The position numbers were made by a program, and so were the translations under genes. From Gammaproteobacteria bacterium (GTDB taxonomy: Bacteria; Pseudomonadota; Gammaproteobacteria; Chromatiales; Chromatiaceae), in assembly GCA_020630035.1 (NCBI GenBank), contig JAHDCB010000058.1, positions 1 to 9,331 on the forward strand: a DNA stretch of 9,331 bases, in the 5' to 3' direction. Shown in pieces: positions 5,053-9,331 of this stretch (its first letter is position 1; each line of letters opens with the position of its first letter). The notes under the pieces are model-generated. The model did no database searches and was not told the DNA's origin. It saw only the letters and a program-made list of their open reading frames with translations.

Positions 5053-6427
5053 TTTTACCCCTGAAGCGATCGTCCAGGAGCTGGACAAACATATTATCGG
5101 CCAGAAAGACGCGAAACGAGCGGTGGCCATCGCGTTACGCAACCGTTGGCGTCGTAGCCAGGTGGCAGACGAACTGCGTGATGAAATTACGCCGAAGAAT
5201 ATCCTGATGATTGGCCCGACCGGCGTTGGTAAAACTGAGATTGCGCGCCGCCTGGCAAAGCTGGCACAAGCGCCGTTTATTAAGGTAGAAGCAACCAAAT
5301 TTACCGAAGTGGGCTATGTCGGGCGTGAAGTAGACTCTATCATCCGCGATCTGGCGAACAGTGCGATCAAGATGACGCGCGAGATTGAAGTGGAAAAGGT
5401 GCATGATGCGGCGGTAGTGGCAGCAGAAGACCGGATACTGGATGCCTTATTGCCGGCACCGCGTAAACCACGCGAAGCGCTGGATGAACAGCATGACGAA
5501 GATGAAGAAGACGAAGAAATCGACGTCCCGCCACCACCACCCAGACGCAGCAAAAGCACGCGGGCAAAATTCCGTAAAATGTTGCACGAAGGCAAACTGG
5601 ACGACAGAGAAGTTGATATCGAAACCAGCGGGGTGCCGGTTGGTGTAGAGATCGTCGGTCCGCCGGGAATGGAAGAAATGACCAACCAGCTACAGGGCCT
5701 GTTCCAGAACATGGGCACAGAGCGCAGCAAAAAACGTAAGCTACGGGTGAAAGACGCCCTGAAACTGCTGACCGATGAAGAAGCACATAAACGCATTAAC
5801 GAAGAAGACCTGCGTCTGCGGGCGGTCGAGCGGGTGGAACAACATGGTATTGTCTTCATCGATGAGATCGACAAGGTAGCCAGCAACAGCGAAGGCCGGG
5901 GTGCCGACATTTCACGTGAAGGGGTGCAGCGCGATCTGTTGCCGCTGGTAGAAGGGTGCACGGTTTCTACCAAATATGGCTCGGTAAAGACAGACCATAT
6001 CCTGTTCATTGCGTCAGGCGCCTTTCATCTGAGCAAGCCGTCAGATCTGATACCGGAACTGCAGGGGCGTTTGCCGATCCGGGTGGAACTGGGCGCCTTG
6101 AGCAGCGAAGATTTTGTACGCATACTGACCGAGCCGGATGCCTCGCTGACAGAACAATATGTCGCCCTACTGGCGACAGAAGACTTTACCCTGACGTTTG
6201 ACGATAGTGGCATCAAGCGGATTGCTGACATCGCCTGGCATGTGAACGAAACCACCGAGAATATCGGTGCCCGCCGTTTGCATACCGTGCTGGAACGATT
6301 GTTAGAAGAAGTGTCATTCCATGCACCAACCCAGGAAGGTCGAGAAGTGCTGGTGGATGCAGACTATGTGAACCAGCATCTGAGCAGTCTGCTGGATAAT
6401 GAAGACCTGACCAGATATATTCTGTAA
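5045..6427 (+). CDS. hslU: HslU (ClpY), AAA+ unfoldase of the HslVU protease
   Basis: Cytoplasmic ATPase that unfolds and threads substrates into HslV. The 460 residues include Walker A GPTGVGKT (57-64), the GYVG pore loop (90-93), Walker B IVFIDEID (269-276), sensor 1 around LFIASGAF (320-327), an arginine finger in LQGRLPIR (Arg342), sensor 2 GARRL (408-412), and the C-terminal tail DLTRYIL that docks into HslV. The I-domain spans roughly 110-243 and accounts for the extra length over E. coli (443 aa): it holds an acidic run (about 147-160) followed by five prolines (162-166) and a basic patch. That insert is probably a flexible surface loop. The ATG at 5045 lies inside the hslV end, 8 nt before its stop codon finishes. 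yfgM starts 3 nt after the hslU stop, so the operon continues. Confidence 0.97.
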   Translation: MSDFTPEAIVQELDKHIIGQKDAKRAVAIALRNRWRRSQVADELRDEITPKNILMIGPTGVGKTEIARRLAKLAQAPFIKVEATKFTEVGYVGREVDSIIRDLANSAIKMTREIEVEKVHDAAVVAAEDRILDALLPAPRKPREALDEQHDEDEEDEEIDVPPPPPRRSKSTRAKFRKMLHEGKLDDREVDIETSGVPVGVEIVGPPGMEEMTNQLQGLFQNMGTERSKKRKLRVKDALKLLTDEEAHKRINEEDLRLRAVERVEQHGIVFIDEIDKVASNSEGRGADISREGVQRDLLPLVEGCTVSTKYGSVKTDHILFIASGAFHLSKPSDLIPELQGRLPIRVELGALSSEDFVRILTEPDASLTEQYVALLATEDFTLTFDDSGIKRIADIAWHVNETTENIGARRLHTVLERLLEEVSFHAPTQEGREVLVDADYVNQHLSSLLDNEDLTRYIL

Positions 6428-6430
6428 ATT

Positions 6431-7066
6431 ATGGATACCTACAACAACGAAGTTGAGCAAGTTGCGGCGATCAAACAATGGTGGCAGAAAAACGCCACAC
6501 CAGTGATCACCGGCGTGGTGGTTGGTGTGGGTCTGCTGGTTGGCTGGCAGGCCTGGCAGACCTATCAGACCAACCAGAGCATTGCGGCATCAGATCGTTT
6601 TGCGGCATTGCAACAAGTCGTTGCTGCAGAACAGACAGAACCTGTGACCACCCATGCTGAACAATTAATGCAGGAACATCCTGGCACCATGTATGCCGTG
6701 TTAGCGGCGCGCCAGGCAGCGAAGGTGGCTTACCAGGCAGGTGACAAGCCTGCTGCACGCGCCTGGCTGGAGCGAGCCCTGGCCTCAGCAGAAGATGCCG
6801 TGATACAACAGGCGGTACGGGTACAGTTAGCCGAACTGCTGATCGATATGCAGGTCTGGCAGGATGCAGACCAGGTGCTGCAGGACGCAACCAGCGACTC
6901 ATTCCAGGCGCAGATAGCTGAACTGCGTGGCGACCTGGCATACCACCAGGGAGACCTGGCTGCGGCACGTGCGGCCTATCAACAGGCGCTGCAGCATAGC
7001 GAAGCCCCAGATCCGCTGCTGACGCTGAAGATCAGTGACCTGAAGACGAGTGAGACACCGGAATGA
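6431..7066 (+). CDS. yfgM: YfgM family inner-membrane TPR protein (ancillary SecYEG translocon subunit)
   Basis: A 211-residue single-pass membrane protein. Residues 3-20 (TYNNEVEQVAAIKQWWQK) match the conserved cytoplasmic N-terminus of YfgM. A hydrophobic helix at about 23-40 is followed by a periplasmic part of tetratricopeptide-like helices (for example AKVAYQAGDKPAARAWLERAL and LRGDLAYHQGDLAAARAAYQQAL in the last third). In E. coli YfgM associates with SecYEG and the chaperone PpiD, helps periplasmic folding, and has been linked to control of the Rcs stress response. The start ATG lies 3 nt after the hslU stop with no strong ribosome site of its own, consistent with coupling to hslU translation. 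The stop overlaps the bamB start (ATGA). The order yfgM-bamB-der is the standard gammaproteobacterial one, which makes the assignment secure despite low sequence conservation. Confidence 0.9.
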   Translation: MDTYNNEVEQVAAIKQWWQKNATPVITGVVVGVGLLVGWQAWQTYQTNQSIAASDRFAALQQVVAAEQTEPVTTHAEQLMQEHPGTMYAVLAARQAAKVAYQAGDKPAARAWLERALASAEDAVIQQAVRVQLAELLIDMQVWQDADQVLQDATSDSFQAQIAELRGDLAYHQGDLAAARAAYQQALQHSEAPDPLLTLKISDLKTSETPE

Positions 7067-8253
7067 AGCGGCGCAACCAGGCCAAGCCGACCACCTGGTC
7101 CGTGATCCGTCTGGCCGGGTTGCTGCTGGCGATCTCACTCAGTGGTTGTGTCGGGCTGATTGACCGGATTAGTGGGTCGAGCCTGAACCCACCGGCACCA
7201 CTGGTCAAATTTAAGGCAGAAAAGACCATAGTATCCCTCTGGCAGCGGCGAGTTGGTGACAGCTCAGCCGCCTGGCAGCCGGCCCTGGTACCAGCAGTGG
7301 CGCAAAATGTTATCTATGCCGCTGCTGCCGATGGACAGGTACGGGCCCTGGATGCGACAACCGGGGCACTGAACTGGCGGATAGACTTACAGACCCCAAT
7401 CACCGCTGGAGTCAGCCTGGGGGGCGGCAATATCATCCTGGGCACACAAGACGGCGAAGTGATCGCACTGTCGGCCCAGGATGGCACCGAACAATGGCGC
7501 ACGACTGTCAGCAGCAGCGTCAGCGCGCGTCCGGTCGTGGCACCAAATCGCATCGTGATTGTGACAGCAGACGGTAGCCTGACAGGCCTGAATCTGGCGG
7601 GTGAACAACAATGGTATAACACCACACACCTGCCACTGCTGGGATTACAGGGGATGAGCACCCCGGTCATCCAGGACGATCAATTATTACAGACGACCAC
7701 CCAGGGACAACTGGTGATACGTCAACTGGCCACGGGCGAACTCTTCTCAAATATTGCGATTGCGTTACCGACGGGACGCTCCGTAGTGCAACGTCTGGTA
7801 GACAGTGATACCGACCCGCTGATCCATCAGGGAATGATCTATGCCGCGACCTACCAGGGCGGGCTGATCGCCATCGACGCACAGTTGGGACTGATACGCT
7901 GGCAGCAGCCATTTTCCACCTATCGGAATCTGGCGGCAGACGAGCACAACCTGTATGCCGTTGGCGAAGACAGCAGCCTGTGGGCATTTGCGCCGCAGAC
8001 TGGAGCCCTGAACTGGGAACAGACCGAATTGCTGCAACACCGGGCGATATCCGACCCGTTAGTGCTGGAAGACGCCCTGGTGTTGGGCGATCTGGAGGGA
8101 TACCTGCACCTGCTGGCAGCAGATGATGGCCGCCTGATTGCACGACAATTGGTTGGCCAGGCGGCGATCAGCGCCGGATTGGTGCGTGTTGATGACATCC
8201 TGTATGTGCAGGACGATGCGGGCTACCTGTCAGCCGTGCGAGTGACCGATTGA
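7063..8253 (+). CDS. bamB: Outer membrane protein assembly factor BamB (lipoprotein)
   Basis: Lipoprotein of the beta-barrel assembly machinery that binds BamA at the inner face of the outer membrane. The 396-residue precursor has a basic N-terminus, a hydrophobic core and the lipobox LSGC with the lipidated Cys29; residue 30 is Val, not Asp, so it should go to the outer membrane. The rest is an eight-bladed beta-propeller with repeated PQQ-like strands such as ALDATTGALNW, ALSAQDGTEQW, AIDAQLGLIRW and AFAPQTGALNW. The BamA-contact region of E. coli BamB (LSLRGES) aligns with LGLQGMS here, so its key arginine is replaced by Gln, while the second contact segment (LSDVDTTP) is kept as LVDSDTDP. 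The start ATG overlaps the yfgM stop by 4 nt and the stop overlaps the der start. Confidence 0.95.
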   Translation: MKRRNQAKPTTWSVIRLAGLLLAISLSGCVGLIDRISGSSLNPPAPLVKFKAEKTIVSLWQRRVGDSSAAWQPALVPAVAQNVIYAAAADGQVRALDATTGALNWRIDLQTPITAGVSLGGGNIILGTQDGEVIALSAQDGTEQWRTTVSSSVSARPVVAPNRIVIVTADGSLTGLNLAGEQQWYNTTHLPLLGLQGMSTPVIQDDQLLQTTTQGQLVIRQLATGELFSNIAIALPTGRSVVQRLVDSDTDPLIHQGMIYAATYQGGLIAIDAQLGLIRWQQPFSTYRNLAADEHNLYAVGEDSSLWAFAPQTGALNWEQTELLQHRAISDPLVLEDALVLGDLEGYLHLLAADDGRLIARQLVGQAAISAGLVRVDDILYVQDDAGYLSAVRVTD

Positions 8254-9331
8254 AACCACAACCGGTAATTGCCCTGGTCGGACGACCAAACGTTGGCAAA
8301 TCGACCCTGTTCAACCAGCTAACCCGCACCCGTGATGCCCTGGTTGCCGACCAGGCCGGGCTGACCCGAGACCGCCAATATGGTGTCGGCCAACTGGGCG
8401 GTGGCGGCTACCTGGTGATTGATACCGGCGGCCTGAGTGGCCGTGACGGCAGTGACATAGATCACCTGATACAGCAGCAAGTACAGCTAGCACTGGCAGC
8501 AGCAGACCATGTGATACTGGTACTGGACGCACGAGCCGAACCGACCACAGATGACCGGCAGATTGCAGCAGACCTGCGTCGTACCGGCAAACCGATCACC
8601 TTGGCGCTGAATAAAAGCGAAAATTTAGACCAGACCCTAGGGGGTATCGAATTTCATACCCTGGGGCTGGGGCAGCCACACCTGATCGCCGCCGCCCACG
8701 GGCGCGGTGTGCAACAACTGATCCGGCACATCCTGCCGCAATTACCCGACGCCGAGCCGGAGGCAGACGAAACCCCGGAAGATACGATCCGCATTGCAGT
8801 CATCGGGCGGCCGAATGTAGGCAAATCCACCCTGATCAACCGGCTATTGGGCGAAGAACGTGTGCTGGCCTACGACCAGCCGGGCACCACACGCGATACT
8901 ATCGCAATAGCGCACACCGCACAACAACAACACTACGTGCTGCTGGACACGGCGGGTGTGCGCCGTCGGGCGCGTATCCACGACCAGGTGGAAAAATACA
9001 GCGTTCTGAAAAGTTTGCAGGCGATGCAACAAGCAAATGTCGTGCTGTTAGTGTTGGATGCGCAGCAAGGTGTCAGCGAACAAGACATGCACCTGGCCGG
9101 GCATATATTAGACGCAGGCCGGGCCCTGGTGGTAGTGATCAACAAATGGGACGGACTGACCAGCGCCCAGCGGGAACAGATACGTGCTGAGCTGCACCGT
9201 CGGTTAGCCTTTCTGCAATTTGCGACCTGGCACGAAATCTCAGCCTTGCACGGCAGTGGTGTCGGGCACCTACTGGGTTCGGCACAACGCGCCTACCAGG
9301 CTGCGATGCGTGAATTCAAGACAGCAGAACT
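8250..9331 (+). CDS. der: Ribosome-maturation GTPase Der (EngA), 3' end cut by window edge
   Basis: Essential double GTPase for 50S subunit maturation; about 360 codons are present and the C-terminal KH-like domain is mostly beyond the window. Domain 1 has G1 GRPNVGKS (11-18), the switch segment AGLTRDRQYG, G3 DTGG (58-61) and the AAAHGRG segment (147-153). Its G4 motif reads NKSE (121-124) instead of the guanine-specifying NKxD. Domain 2 is canonical: GRPNVGKS (186-193), PGTTRD, DTAG (233-236), NKWD (298-301) and SALHGSG (331-337). The linker (about 163-180) is acidic and much shorter than in E. coli. The start is a TTG at 8250 overlapping the bamB stop (TTGA); it gives MKPQPVIALVGRP, matching the usual N-terminus, and no in-frame ATG or GTG lies nearby. 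It ends the hslVU-yfgM-bamB run seen here. Confidence 0.96.
   Translation, partial: MKPQPVIALVGRPNVGKSTLFNQLTRTRDALVADQAGLTRDRQYGVGQLGGGGYLVIDTGGLSGRDGSDIDHLIQQQVQLALAAADHVILVLDARAEPTTDDRQIAADLRRTGKPITLALNKSENLDQTLGGIEFHTLGLGQPHLIAAAHGRGVQQLIRHILPQLPDAEPEADETPEDTIRIAVIGRPNVGKSTLINRLLGEERVLAYDQPGTTRDTIAIAHTAQQQHYVLLDTAGVRRRARIHDQVEKYSVLKSLQAMQQANVVLLVLDAQQGVSEQDMHLAGHILDAGRALVVVINKWDGLTSAQREQIRAELHRRLAFLQFATWHEISALHGSGVGHLLGSAQRAYQAAMREFKTAE

Noticed and set aside
5314..6009. Minus-strand open frame of 231 codons opposite hslU
   Set aside because: The product is serine/arginine low complexity created by the acidic and Glu/Asp-rich codons of hslU read backwards.
1..9331. CRISPR array, tRNA, rRNA or prophage genes
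   Set aside because: No spaced direct repeats, cloverleaf-like segments, rRNA motifs or phage structural proteins were seen on reading either strand.

Overview
The window looks like chromosomal DNA of a free-living or host-associated gammaproteobacterium. The gene run yfgM-bamB-der is a gammaproteobacterial outer-membrane/ribosome-assembly cluster, and the NADP-type isocitrate dehydrogenase and HslVU are closest in motif content to enterobacterial/pseudomonad proteins. I cannot name the genus. Core genes are moderately GC-rich, while a small block at 814-1279 is visibly AT-richer.

Layout. (1) Positions 1-~806, minus strand: 5' part of an IS1380-family insertion sequence (transposase cut by the window edge). 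(2) 814-1279, minus strand: an overlapping DUF4160/DUF2442 pair, a toxin-antitoxin-like accessory module lying between the IS and the core chromosome. (3) 1416-2678, minus strand: icd, NADP-dependent isocitrate dehydrogenase (TCA cycle). (4) 2728-2782: a long near-perfect inverted repeat in the icd upstream region. (5) 2826-4328, minus strand: a membrane-anchored, FMN-binding glutamate-synthase-like protein with the full [3Fe-4S] cysteine triad but no glutaminase domain. (6) 4329-4506: a divergent regulatory region holding a terminator-like hairpin, a sigma-32-like heat-shock promoter candidate and a 5'-UTR hairpin just before hslV. (7) 4507-9331, plus strand: hslV-hslU-yfgM-bamB-der, packed with gaps of 3 nt or less or with overlaps at every junction. 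der runs off the end.

How it works together. HslVU is the cytoplasmic heat-shock ATP-dependent protease. YfgM is an inner-membrane TPR protein linked to SecYEG/PpiD, BamB is an outer-membrane lipoprotein of the BAM complex, and Der is a double GTPase for 50S ribosome maturation. In E. coli the yfgM-bamB-der block follows hisS, not hslVU. Here the contiguity suggests that heat-shock control could extend to envelope assembly and ribosome maturation factors. Nothing here is a clearly new defence or mobile system. The points most worth following are the hslVU-yfgM-bamB-der arrangement with its leader hairpins, the 23-bp inverted repeat before icd, the altered G4 motif in the first GTPase domain of Der, and the DUF4160/DUF2442 pair next to the IS.
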